From Ceratodon purpureus (Eukaryota; Streptophyta; Bryopsida; Pseudoditrichales; Ditrichaceae), in the NCBI GenBank assembly GCA_014871385.1, contig CM026424.1, positions 20,055,321 to 20,119,320 on the forward strand: a stretch of DNA of 64,000 nucleotides. The letters are read 5' to 3'. Below the pieces are notes generated by a model, which had not been told where the DNA came from, searched no databases, and worked only from the letters and a program-made list of their open reading frames with translations. The position numbers were made by a program, and so were the translations under genes. The first letter of the stretch is position 1, and each line of letters begins with the position of its first letter. Of this stretch, positions 1 to 10,912 are shown piece by piece.

Positions 1-834
1 CTCCCAGTAATCTGAGCATGGTAACTGCGGGAGAAATATCTCCGTGATTCTTGCCGTTTCAAAGCCGATTCGGTGCTGGACATGCCCGCTTTGTCTCTGA
101 AGTTTATACCCCGCGCGTGTAAACCGGTTTTGTAATTTATGACAGTGCTGATACCTTGTGACGACTGACGATGAGGACCGGGACGCGTTGCTTCGATTGA
201 TGACCCTGTTATTTTGAAATGGGATGTTGAAGCCCGGGGGACAGGTTGACGTCCCTTTTTTAATGTACAGACCCAGCGTTTTGACCTCGCGGTTGACGTC
301 TAGCGCTGAGGTCATGTACCCGGGTTGATACGTCGCATGTTAGGGTTTCAAGGTGCGAGATGTATGCCCGGTCAGACCGCGATTGATACCCTGGCGTTGA
401 GAATGAACAAACCACCGTTCTCTCAATGGACGTCTACAGTGTTCAATATTTAGGGTCGGTTTAGGGTATTCCGGGTTTGTATGGGTGCAAGGGAGAACAT
501 AAGAATATTCTCATGTTCATTGTTCATTACGTCATTTCGAGAATTGTATGTTCATTGCGATCACCATAGGTGGACTTCAAACAGCAAATTCAAACATTGA
601 CTACTCCTTTCCATCCAGACTATGCCCATGCAGGTGGAGTGACCAGATAATTCGTAATAACATGGACCTCTGTATATTGAAAATTGTGAACTGCAAATAG
701 TTCGATGGAACCACTTTATATCCAGTAGTGTAAGAGGTCAGAGCTCCAAATAAAAGAAGAGAAATGGAATTGAAGGGAGTCACCTACTTCTCTGGTCTCG
801 AAATCACTGGTCCGCTATGTTGCAAATTTTAGAG
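1..834. other. Left non-coding part of the CACTA region
   Basis: No convincing coding sequence is visible here. The stretch repeats short motifs such as GGTTGACGTC (near 244 and 291) and CCCGGG/ACCCGGGTT (near 233 and 318). This is the kind of short-motif repetition expected in subterminal transposase-binding regions of CACTA elements. The terminus itself is not recognisable. Confidence 0.35.
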
Positions 835-3800
835 CTATTTCTTATGGATGTATTTTGCGTCCCACTTCACAAACACATTGGAGCCCGTAGTTTTGACAAC
901 CGCGTCCTCAAGATATTCAAAAGGTTGACGGTCCTCCAAATTGATGAGTCGAACATTCGGAATAAGGACTTTGTGAATCTGCACCATCTGTTGTCCTTGC
1001 TGACACAGGTTTCCGAGTTTCTGTGCCCTTGCTTTCCAAGAGCCACCTGTCCGTCCTTCTGCTACAACATCGTCTCCCATGTCGGGGTGAGAGATGTAGC
1101 ACAGCTTGTTAACCGCCACCGCATCGTTTCCTGGCCGAGGTGGAAATTTCAAAGCATTCGGCATTGGCGACTTACCATGTGGGGCATCTTCTCTAAATTG
1201 AGGTGTTGTCCTCCCCCGCGTTGCCATCGACTGTGAGGCAGTGAAGTTGTTATGCGGATCCTGAAGGACAGGTGCTGGCCCTCGAAGGGGGCAGTCTGTG
1301 ACTGTTGCAGGAGCCGATTTTGATGATCCCCCTCCGAAGTTAGACTGCGGTACGCCAGTGGAGGAGGGTCCTGCGCTGTCATTGACTGATCCGTTCGCAA
1401 TTGAGTGGTCGGAGACATCAGTGGATATCGCCACGGTGTCCGGCCCTCCTTGGCGACGGGGTCGAAGGGTATTGCGAGTGTTCGGTGTCAGCAATACAGT
1501 TTCCGCACTCATCCATGACGGTTGGGTGGATGCTGCGGGTAAGTCACCTACTTCGATGTCTCCTGGATTGGTAGTGTTCGCAAGAGGAGCGGAAACCGGG
1601 TGTCCACGCAGGGATGGAGGGGGACTTGCTTCGTTGCCATGATTCGTCTCAGCAGCTGGAGTTGTTGTCGTGGAGTTAACCAGACGGAGGAGAATGTCTT
1701 TAAAATCTCGCTGGGTGTGAAGCACCTCTTCGACCATTGCGAAGTTCTGTGACAGTTGACAGGCCAGATCCCCTACACGCGACTCCAATTGCGTAATGCG
1801 AGTGAGGTCCCCATTGCGATTCCTATTTGGCTCCAGCTGTGTTGTAAGTCTGCCAAATCCAGGCCGGTTGTAATCGGGTGTGTTGTGCCTCTGCCATATA
1901 TCACAGACCAATAATACAACACGACCATTTAGTGACTAAAGAAAAGTACAATTGATCCGAAATGTAGTGAACACATGAACTCCATATTATAATTCAGAGT
2001 ATGGAGAAGACTAAAACTCAAGATTTCGAAGAAAAGGCATTCCACAGAAACATGCGTCAATTATCCCATCCCATTTCTCATGTGGAAATAGATAATTAAG
2101 AAAACCAAGAACTACGCCCCTGATAGGCATTATCTGCATTGAAACATGAAGGCTTCTTGAATTAGAAACTGCTCACACGTCTTCAGAAAGAACCTGCGTG
2201 GTGTGATCAAACTGTATTATAACACACTACAATAACTGTAAGACAGTGTCATGGACAGAAACATGGGTTTGAACAGATCACGTGCCACTAAATTTTAATA
2301 CTTGATTCCATCTTCATGCAAAACAGAAGTTCTGCTATGTTCATTAACGGCGTCCATGGCCGCGCTTGTCCTAGTCCCGGCGTTCTTAGGCACATTCTAT
2401 GAAACACATGTAAACAAAAATTTTAACCACTGCGTACCATAATTGAGAGTCGGACCGGTTTCTGTACTTGGATTCATATAAAAAACATCTAAGGTCCCCC
2501 CTAAACCGAGTACTGAAATCATCGAACGTCCAATTAATGAAGCGAAACTCATAAGTATACAAGTCATGGTAAAGCACTAATAAGTTCAGCATTTGGAAGC
2601 ATTTTCATACTGAGACCACGGAATTCCAGATAGTATGTCAGTTTCATGAAGCGGTTACTAATTGAAGTGCAGATACTAACATATAAAGCAGGGCATAAGC
2701 GCTGATAGGTTCGCCAAACCTCCAAGAATAACTTCTAAATTTCCGAATGCAAGGACAATTGCGTTAAGTGTACTGAAGATTGGAGGATTCCAATAGAGAA
2801 CATGTTTTAAGCATCAGATCCATCACTGCCTATCATTTATAATTACTAAAATTTACCGACATCTGTAGTTCTTTCGAGATGAGATATACCTGCCTCTTTA
2901 GATTTCAACTAACGATACTGAAATATAAGAGACAACATAATGAGGCAGAGGTAAAATACTTACGACTGGACCCTGAGGTGTGTTTGTCAGACCATCTCCG
3001 GCTTCAGGTGCAGACCCCCTCGTCGATGCCTCGCGAGCCGAGCTGGAGGTCGGGAGCTGGCTGTCTCCCATTCCAGTGCTCCCTGACGGGAGAGAAGACG
3101 TGGAACGACGTGTTCCCCTCTGTAATGACAGTAAGAGATAACGAACATTGAGGATGGAAACGAATTCATTGGAAAATCTGACAAGTGTAAATGAACTGCC
3201 ATGGTAGTAGAGAATGTGAAAGGTTATATGAGTATTTTTATAAATTAAAAAGAACCTGATGAATGGTTGGACTTGTCGAAGATGGACCCTGACTGCCGTG
3301 GCTGAATGATTTCTGAGGGCCCAGTGCTCTAAGGGCAGTCATATTTTCGCTCTCCTCCTTACCTGCAACACTCAGCCAATATTTCCGCAATGTGCCAAAT
3401 GCCTCATCGGGGCATTTGTCATGCTGCGCACAATGGTTCCTAAAAAAAAATTCCCTCCATTCTAATCTGTCATTCTTAACTGCTCCTTTTAGGTACTTCG
3501 ATAAATACATAGAACACAGTGGATAGTCGTACGTGAAAATGTCATTCAATGCATGATAAATCTTGTCTACCGACTTCCACCAAGCTCCTTTTTTTCCCCT
3601 ATAACTCCGAATGGACTGGTCCATACTTTGACGAGCTATAAGACGAACTTGCCTATGCCATGCACTTCGTAAACCTATAGGCTTACCTGTTGTTGTTGTT
3701 GGCACATGGATTACAGGAGATCTTCGTTCGGCATGAGCAGCGGCCATTTCGGTGAGATATGGTTTTGTAAATTCCCTCTGGATTCGGCGGCGTTTTGCTT

Positions 3801-4680
3801 GCTCTTCATGTGATGTAGGCCATGGCTCTTGTAGAGTGAGAGCACGTGGATTCATCTGTGTAGCCCTAATCTGTGCATTGCCGTGTACTACTGCTGTTGG
3901 TCGACTGGATGAAGGTAAACGGTCACATGCATGTGTTGAACCCCCCCTTGGGACATCACGTGATATTTCTCGGTCTGAGTTCCTCCCAGGATCTGTGCGT
4001 GTACCCTCAATGTGGGTGTAAGGTCTGGAATTTGAGATACGAGCACCATACCTGCCAACTGCCTCGGCATTGACATGACGATGGACGGGTGGAAACTCGT
4101 CGACGTGGAGATCGTCTCTAAAGTCGTGTTCAAACTCGCGTTCATCATACTCGCCATCCCGGGGCTACATAGAAAATACATTGCGTTACAAGACTCATAC
4201 ATTGTGCAGTTTGTAATCCTCATATGATAACGTGTTCACATTCAAAACATAAGATGCAGCGACAACTGGAACGAATGTTATACGGTACATTCATAAACTA
4301 TGCACTGGAGTTTTGCAGACGTAACACATAAGACTGGTAACCCAATACTACAGAGTGCAAAGACAGTGAAAGAGCTTGGAATGCACTGTCACTGAGATTT
4401 ATGTTCGACAAACCTGAGTACATCGAAACTCGTCTTCGAATCCTGGTCCGATATCGTCTTCCTGTAAACCACGTGCAGGAAAGTAGCCTTCAGTGTCTGA
4501 TAATGGTGAGGCCATGTTACGACGTTGTTTGCTCTGACCTAAAAACGTCGGACGAAGGTTGAGAGCAGATACCGGTGAATTTGAGGATGCAGAGTCACAC
4601 ACACTGTTGGAGGTTTCAGATGAAGTACTAAATGTTGGTGACAAATCAATAAATCCTGAATTAAACCCGGAAAGATCCAT
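835..4680 (-). CDS. CACTA accessory protein, four exons, about 795 aa (TnpA-like role possible)
   Basis: A four-exon model reads without a break, all introns phase 0: exon 1 4,414-4,680 (ATG), exon 2 3,256-4,164, exon 3 2,964-3,119, exon 4 835-1,890. All introns begin GT and end AG. Exon 2 carries a basic, tryptophan-rich stretch (motifs RLEWREFFFRNHC and DEAFGTLRKYWLS) of the kind seen in plant En/Spm accessory proteins. Exon 4 begins with a likely coiled coil (ITQLESRVGDLACQLSQNF) followed by a long Ser/Thr/Pro-rich tail and a short basic C-terminus. It is transcribed away from the transposase gene. I infer a DNA-binding or regulatory role in transposition and recognise no named domain with certainty. 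The 1,073-base intron between exons 3 and 4 could hide another exon. The gene might also continue upstream into the exons at 5,688-6,678. Confidence 0.55.
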
Positions 4681-5687
4681 TAGGGTTGCGTACTCTACCG
4701 TGTGGAATTAGGTTCACTAACTAGAAAACTAAAAAGTACCACCACGGGAAGTGTAGAATCTCCAAGGCCGGGGGCGGAATTAGGGTAATGGACCAGTTTG
4801 TGCATCGCGCAAGATTGGGCCGTCAGTGCTTGGTCGAGAAAACAATCTAAGAATGGACATTAGTCACTAACTCCGTCATGGGAGGAAAAGCAGTTGTCCG
4901 CGCACAAATCCAAAACTGTCAGAGAAAAACCTGGCCTAATTAGGCTTCCATGCGATGTTGTTAACGAATTCTGTGCTTGTAGATTTGATCGAAGTAAATT
5001 TTTCACCACCATTGCGCCGTTTTAGAAGCCGTCATTCTCCAGAAGGTAGCATGCGATATTCGGTTTCGGTTGTCAACAATAAGTCCAAATACTAGTCTGA
5101 CATCAAACTCAGCTGGGAAGATACTCTGTCCCTGGAGAGTATGATATTTCAACAATCCCATGCAGAGGTGGAAAGGGGTTTGTACTGATCTCTGTTCTAG
5201 ACGTCTCTCCTCAACCCTAAATTAGGAGGACAATAAATGTTTCTCAGGTACGTGGCACATTACGTTAATAAGTTTTTTTGCAGTTGAGACCAATGAACAA
5301 TCCTCAATAGCTCCAGGACTGACGGATGTATTATTCTGTATGATGTTCATCCAGTCTCCAGAACGCTGTATGGTAGTTCTGGAATACTCTCATGATCTGC
5401 TGATCATCTTCATAAACGTGTCCACGCACAACTGCGGAACTAGTTTAAGTGAGCCCAATATTCATTCCCTGTCGACACAATACTCGATTACACAAGATAT
5501 GATAATCAACATGGGGGCAATTCATTTTAGCCGAATAACGCACTTGGAGCGTAAGGATTCAGCACACGCTATAAATCAACTAGTCAGGATCTAGATCTTC
5601 CACTTCCAGAATCATACAAAAAATTCAAAGATTGATACATAGAAAAGGCTCGGAGTTCCGAGTATATAACATGCCTGCTGTACTTAC
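4681..5687. other. Non-coding spacer or intron inside the CACTA region
   Basis: No supported exon was found. It lies between two minus-strand exon groups and could be one long intron: an acceptor-like TAGAG just upstream of the ATG at 4,680 would keep frame. It could equally be a promoter for the 835-4,680 gene. Confidence 0.3.
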
Positions 5688-6678
5688 CATTGCAATCAAT
5701 TGGTCATTCAGATGAGCTTCATACTTAAGAGGGTTTTCACGTTTCTCCAGATGCTGTAAATAAACGAAGCTAATATGAATTACTCATCACTGTTAAGCAG
5801 ATATCAAAATGGAAGGCGGTTCATAGCAGTAATGCATGTAGGACACCATTTACTGGTGTTCTGTTATAAGTCCGCTCAGGTGAGAGTCTATACATGATAT
5901 TCCAAAATCGTCAGCAAGTATCCATAGAGACGGAGATCACAGAACCTGACGTAGAGGGAAGTCCGTATGGAAACGCAGAGTGTATTGAGCAGCTGCAAAT
6001 TTAACACGTTAATTGGCTGTGCCGATGGGGCTTTCACGACTTCGGGGGTGGGGGGGGTGGGTACGGAACCTTCTCTGAGTCACAGCTCCCTGTACCAGAA
6101 TACTTCGTATCTATGTCTGGTGAGATGGGAGATTTGCCTTTCTGCACATTAGAAATGCACACAGGGGATCACATGCGTTTAGGGACCTTACTTTGTTGAT
6201 ATACGCTAACTTCAAAACCAACAATTATGTATAAATGTAAAGATGGAATCGCAGTAAACCCGGTGTACCCGCAAAGTGAAGCGAACAGTGTTCCCCCGCG
6301 GGACAGCCAAGGTCTACTACAGGAGAAACCGAATGCAATTAGTTCTTCACTTACCGTCTCCGTCGTCGATTGTTGAACCGACACAGAATCCACTTCCTCA
6401 TCGAGGAGTACTGGGTTTGCAAGCGAGTCCCCGCATTCCCTCAAAATATTATCCTCCGACGCCAGGTAATCTGCGAAACTGTAATTAGTAGCTTTACCCA
6501 GCACTTGTATTTCTCTTCTGCATTCGGCTGTCAAGAAGTACATGTCGGAGTCCATTAAGACTTGGCTGAGATGAGGGAGGTCGGGAAGCCAGTATTTCCG
6601 ATCATTGGCAGAACGACTTCCTCGCCGGATGAACAAATGACCCACCCATGTCATTAGAGCGCCCTTCTCAAAATCCAT
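5688..6678 (-). CDS. Partial unidentified gene in the CACTA region (two exons)
   Basis: The first exon, 6,355-6,678, starts with ATG and gives 108 codons ending at a strong GTAAGT donor. A second exon, 5,688-5,753 (22 codons, highly charged, ending IAM), has a good TTACAG acceptor and a GTAAGT donor and keeps the frame in phase 0. Motifs include WVGHLFIRRG, a proline/leucine segment and an acidic C-terminal part (LLDEEVDSVSV). I do not recognise the family. The 3' end is unresolved; the transcript may run on into the exons at 835-4,680, which would make one larger gene. Its place inside the transposon suggests an accessory or captured gene. Confidence 0.4.
6044..6061 (+). repeat. Short G-run tract
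   Basis: Runs of 5, 8 and 3 G separated by single T residues, in a likely intron of the minus-strand gene. It is compatible with G-quadruplex formation on the plus strand. Confidence 0.5.
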
Positions 6679-7235
6679 CTAGACGTCCTGCAAACGGGAA
6701 TCTAAAAAGAGATTGAAAACAGATGTCGCTCCGGATGGGCATAAGTTAAGAGGAAACGGAATACTCTCTGGAAAACAAGGTCACCCATGACGTTGTTTCA
6801 GTGAGTGCAAAAACACAATTACCATTAACGCACTCCGGAGCGACTACAAAGATTAAAGACAACGCTGCATCCAGTAACATCATGATAATGATGATACCAT
6901 TACACAGAATATGGGCATTAATGACTGCTCGACTGCGTTACCTGTGTGAACGGGTTCAGGTTGTATCCCTCCCATTACTACGGTCTCCTCTTTTTAGCAT
7001 TCCCCGCTCGTAGTATGCTGGGGGTGTGAGCTCCGGCTTGACTTTCGACATTTTATGTTTGGGAACCGTGGGAACATCATATTCTTGTACGCCTATTGTG
7101 AACGTCGGATGGGACTGTCAAACTTCCTTGAGAAGTTTGAAAACAGTGTCACCTTATAAGGGCCGAAGTGCGATATGGTACATTGCGAATTCATAGCGTT
7201 GTTCCTCTCTGTAGTCGTAGAGCGCTGAGGGAACG
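6679..7235. other. Spacer between divergent CACTA genes
   Basis: Non-coding DNA between the minus-strand gene ending at 6,678 and the plus-strand ORF starting at 7,236. By position it should hold both promoters. No clear TATA box or repeat stands out. Confidence 0.3.
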
Positions 7236-8012
7236 ATGGATTGGTTGAGTCCTGAGTCGTACTCCAGGTATGGATTCAGCAGTATTGTTGGTGTTGGAAA
7301 CATCGTTACTGTTTGGACTTGGGGAGAATTGGACAATTACCTGAGAGGCATAGATGATGAGGATTTAGAGATATTTGTCGAAGACAAAGACGGGACGTCT
7401 GTGATGCATGTCGTAGAAGAAGCGATTGCCAGCAGCGTACAGTCCAGGTTTGGACGTTGTTTACTGGCAGCATCTGATGAGGCCGATGTGTCGTTTCTCG
7501 AGTCTTCCGTCATTCAGACAAATATGTCCAACATAGTTTACCTTCCATGCTATGAATGGTTCACCTCACAGCGGGAGCAGAGTGTTCATTCAGAAGTTCA
7601 GTCATTCAGTCGCACGGGCAGAAGAAGGATCTTCAGGTCGCGTCCAAGCACTGTATGCCGCTACATGGATATGGATGACATTGACGACATGCCCGACTTG
7701 GAAAGCGACTGTGATGATCAATACGAGGGGCCACTTGAGGACATGCCACCCTTGGAGAACTGTCAAGAGTTGCAGATTTTCACTGATGCTTCCGAGCACT
7801 ACACTTTTGGACCAGTAACGCGATGTCATTTTGCCGAACTCGTCCTTTACGTTACTGTGTTACGATCCATGTGTGTACTTACAAACATGCCCGACTTGGT
7901 GAGCCCGGAAGTATTCCAGTTAATTTGTTTTTTTGGTGTGGAGAAGCACCTCCACCGTTGTCGAAGTAGGAGTTGCGTTCTGCATCTCATGTCGTGGTCA
8001 CTCGTTTGTTAG
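7236..8012 (+). CDS. Acidic CACTA-region ORF 1, 258 aa, unknown function
   Basis: An uninterrupted ATG-initiated frame of 258 codons. The N-terminal half is acidic (RGIDDEDLEIFVEDKD). The middle carries an arginine patch (RTGRRRIFRSRPS) followed by a very acidic segment (DMDDIDDMPDLESD). The last 60 residues contain the helix-like stretch AELVLYVTVLRSMCVL, then PDLVSPEVFQLI, which resembles in layout the segment of the transposase at about 11,800-11,890 (LSSTLLLLNCLRTHG, then VNELFQLL). A GTAACG site near 7,816 could act as a donor, so the true C-terminus may differ. No catalytic motif was seen. Its job is not known. It is the first of three similar-sized acidic ORFs preceding the transposase. 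Confidence 0.4.
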   Translation: MDWLSPESYSRYGFSSIVGVGNIVTVWTWGELDNYLRGIDDEDLEIFVEDKDGTSVMHVVEEAIASSVQSRFGRCLLAASDEADVSFLESSVIQTNMSNIVYLPCYEWFTSQREQSVHSEVQSFSRTGRRRIFRSRPSTVCRYMDMDDIDDMPDLESDCDDQYEGPLEDMPPLENCQELQIFTDASEHYTFGPVTRCHFAELVLYVTVLRSMCVLTNMPDLVSPEVFQLICFFGVEKHLHRCRSRSCVLHLMSWSLVC

Positions 8013-9108
8013 CTATCGCAACTGAATACAGTTCCTCTATTGGAGGTACATATCAACGGTAACGCAAATATTTTCAGGAGTTCATACAGTTCATGATGAC
8101 GTTAGCAGCTTGGTTAGAGAAGCTGCCACTGTGATCCAAGGATTGGCTCCATGTTCGTAGACTTATTTCACTCATGTAACGGAACGGTTTTAATACCTAC
8201 TCTTCTGCTATTATTGCCTTATTTAAAACTCTATTACAGCATACCTGGGCGACCTCAGTGGCTGTGAATGCATAACTGTCCCACCTCGAACACACAGTCC
8301 ACCAAGTACGTTGTGTCGGAGCAGTAAGCTTCGCAGAGTATCCAGTAAGTTGACGTATTATCGGCATAGATACATGTTTACAACATTCTACATGGGTTTT
8401 GAAGAATTATTGTTGGAATTCTCAAAACGCAATGACAAACGCTGCGCTCGCAACCTTTACTGCTTCAACATGTGATTCCCTTTGTAAACAATATCCCTGG
8501 CCAATTTTAGAAGGGGGTGTAATTCGAAGACGTGGAATACTTTCCCTGACACCCAGTCCCACTGAAATCAGAGGAGGCGACCCCAATTACGGAATGGCCG
8601 TAAATATCCAACTCGCATTTAAGTCCGGAATCTATTTTAAACAGTCATGAGGTTGCGTGCTGTGTCATTCCATGAAAATTTAAGTCGAACTTCCAAATAA
8701 GTCTCCTAGTAGTCCAAACAAAGAGAATATACTCTGACCAAGAAGTTCCACGTGGTTGGGGGGGGTATGGGTGAATGAGTTTTGTGGTGGGGGGTTAGTT
8801 AAGGTGTTTGGGGGGATTCGGGAGTTTACAACAGACACTGCGCCTGCAACACCTACTATTCATGCTTCCCGATATCAGAGTTATATAATCCGAACCAGAC
8901 ATTCCAGTACATATTTCTCCTTCACTTCCATGTAGTGTGTGCTTCGGTAGACGGAAGCGAAGATACTCTTCACCGGGAAGCCATACTCCACAACTGTACT
9001 ATTTGGACGGCTGGTTCAGGCAAGAGAGAGTGAGGTCTCACTCTCTCTTGGAGTTAGTTGGTGCATCGCGTTTTTAGTATACGCTTTACGGTGATTATTA
9101 CTTCGGAT
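8013..9108. other. Spacer with a G-rich tract
   Basis: No supported exon. It includes the G-rich stretch at 8,757-8,818, annotated separately. A plus-strand frame at 8,399-8,650 is short, lacks a family signature and was not accepted as a gene. Confidence 0.3.
8757..8818 (+). repeat. G-rich tract, potential G-quadruplex
   Basis: At least four G-runs of 3-8 bases (an 8-G run, a GGG, two 6-G runs) within about 60 bases on the plus strand. A second tract of the same character lies at 18,358-18,419 in the same transposon. Confidence 0.6.
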
Positions 9109-9510
9109 ATGGACGTCGCAGTTGCAGCGGCCATACCAGTGGACAAGGACAGTGAAGAGAAGTGGACAATGCATCCAGAGGATGAAGCTGCATACGATGC
9201 CCACTTCCCCGAGTTTGCTACAGACCACTTCCAGAAGATGGATCGGGAGCGGAAGCGAGGTAGAGTGAACGGTGGATGGGGCGTCACGAATGGGAAGACT
9301 TTTGTCGACAATGTTGCACCCGTCGATGCGATCACCGATCCTGGACTGCTATGCCGACTAACTGTTGCTAGGATTGACGATGTTTTGCTGTTATGCGAAA
9401 AACACCACTGTGACTCAGAATTCGTAGATAGCTTATTCCAGATTCTAACAGCGTCGGATAATCCTGAAATTCATTCCGAAATAAGAGCGACTGTAGTTCC
9501 CAAAATGTAG
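9109..9510 (+). CDS. Acidic CACTA-region ORF 2, 133 aa from the ATG
   Basis: The frame is open from 9,058, but the first ATG is at 9,109 (MDVAVAAAIPVDKDSEEK), which I take as the start. The protein has an acidic N-terminus, a basic patch (MDRERKRGRVNGGWG) and a C-terminal predicted helical segment (RIDDVLLLCEKHHCDSEF, then VDSLFQIL). That segment echoes the transposase segment HGASNALVNELFQLL. No known domain was recognised. It could be a separate small accessory protein, an exon of a gene shared with the neighbouring ORFs, or a decayed copy of the transposase N-terminus. Confidence 0.35.
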   Translation: MDVAVAAAIPVDKDSEEKWTMHPEDEAAYDAHFPEFATDHFQKMDRERKRGRVNGGWGVTNGKTFVDNVAPVDAITDPGLLCRLTVARIDDVLLLCEKHHCDSEFVDSLFQILTASDNPEIHSEIRATVVPKM

Positions 9511-9886
9511 AAGAAGAGACAGTGATTGGAAATTATAATCTTATCTTCCATCATCTCTAGATATTAATATCGTGTAAAACAAAATCGAATCTCTGGAATT
9601 TCAGAAGACTTTTTGGAAACAGCGCCTCGTCCTTTCTGGGGCAATAGTCACTGTGCACGTCCAATTTGCATTGAATTTTGTCTGCGATTCCATCCACCAT
9701 TTCCGTCGTTTTCCGTTATTTGTCGTTCGACCGAGTACCCGGCCCGGAGCAATGCATTGCATCGGTGTTTGTTTGTAAACTATGCCAGAACTCTCTTTCA
9801 CAATTCTCTTAGGCATCGGTTTCTTAATCCTTACGTAAGATTGCTACTTCCCTAGACATTTTGTCTATTGTTTTCAAACAGAATCC
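9511..9886. other. Spacer between acidic ORFs 2 and 3
   Basis: Nothing supported. A frame at 9,613-9,855 shows no recognisable features. Confidence 0.3.
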
Positions 9887-10288
9887 ATGGATACGAAACA
9901 GGACTATCAGAATCGGAACTTTGAAGTGGAGATGAAGGGTGTGCGCACAGACAAAGGGAAACACAGGGGGGCACTTGCTTTTCCACACACGGGAGATTCG
10001 TCAGAGAGCATCAAGCACATGCCACCGCGCAGTTATTTGAGCGAGGAAGAAGATGACACCGATAACGACGGCGAAGAAATGTTGTCCGTTGAAGACGTGT
10101 TTCAGTTCGGTCCCGAGTTTTTCGGGATGCCGGTACCGTATCATGTCCAAGTAGCAGAGGTGAACGCGTCTGTACTCACAACATTGCTACTATTGAAGTG
10201 TGGCGACATGCACGGGCTACCGTGGGCACATTCTGAGACACTTTGGGATGCGACGTATTTAGCGATACTGAATATTTACATGTCCTAG
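9887..10288 (+). CDS. Acidic CACTA-region ORF 3, 133 aa
   Basis: An ATG-initiated frame in favourable context. The N-terminus is charged, the middle strongly acidic (LSEEEDDTDNDGEEMLS). The C-terminal part contains ASVLTTLLLLKCGDMHG, which resembles LSSTLLLLNCLRTHG in the transposase downstream: same LTTLLLLxC-type core followed by HG, although the two are in different genes. The similarity suggests it arose as a partial duplicate of the transposase N-terminal region; that is inference from eye comparison of a short stretch. No enzymatic motif was seen. Confidence 0.4.
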   Translation: MDTKQDYQNRNFEVEMKGVRTDKGKHRGALAFPHTGDSSESIKHMPPRSYLSEEEDDTDNDGEEMLSVEDVFQFGPEFFGMPVPYHVQVAEVNASVLTTLLLLKCGDMHGLPWAHSETLWDATYLAILNIYMS

Positions 10289-10912
10289 CGGGGTTGAAGT
10301 AGACAGTGCTACAGTCACCCGGTCCATGGCTCGCAGACTGGATATGGCGCGGTGAAGATGTTCGGCTTACCAGATCATAGGACAACAGGAGTGTAGTAAC
10401 ATGCCTACACACGGTTCTGTAGAGTTTCCGTGGAAGGAGAGCTCAGCATTGTAAGATTGTCTGTACCAAACTATATATATTTACAATATTGCGTCACGAA
10501 ATGTTCTGCGCCTACACTGCTATCTTGAAACTGTGATTACAAGTTTGTAGGACGTGCGTACATCTATCAGAGGAGGAGTTTCTTTTTGTGTGTATGTGCG
10601 TAGTGTTAGCGCTGTGAGATTGATTTTGTACTCTACCGTGTGCGCAGTTTGAGTTGGTGTTTGCTTTAGGTTACTGGATGTGAGGAAAGGCACGGAGTCT
10701 AACGTCGGGGACTTACCTACTGAAATGGATCATGCGGTAGTCATTTCCGTTGCCCTGTATGATACATACGGGCGACTAAGCCAAATCCAGCGCATGCCGC
10801 CGATGGATAGCAATGTACTCCGTGATTTGTATATTGTCGTAATGGCTGGATACACTTAACCTAAATGCTTTTTGTATTGGGCTTTCCAGGTACGGTGTCA
10901 GCGTGATTCACA
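10289..10912. other. Likely 5' region of the transposase gene
   Basis: No supported exon. It lies immediately upstream of the transposase ATG at 10,913. An AT-rich patch (CTATATATATTTACAATATT, about 10,471-10,490) could hold a TATA box for the transposase. Confidence 0.3.

Noticed and set aside
3888-4223. A 111-codon minus-strand frame overlapping exon 2 of the CACTA accessory gene
   Set aside because: It is out of frame with the flanking exons; the alternative frame continues for 303 codons with good splice sites.
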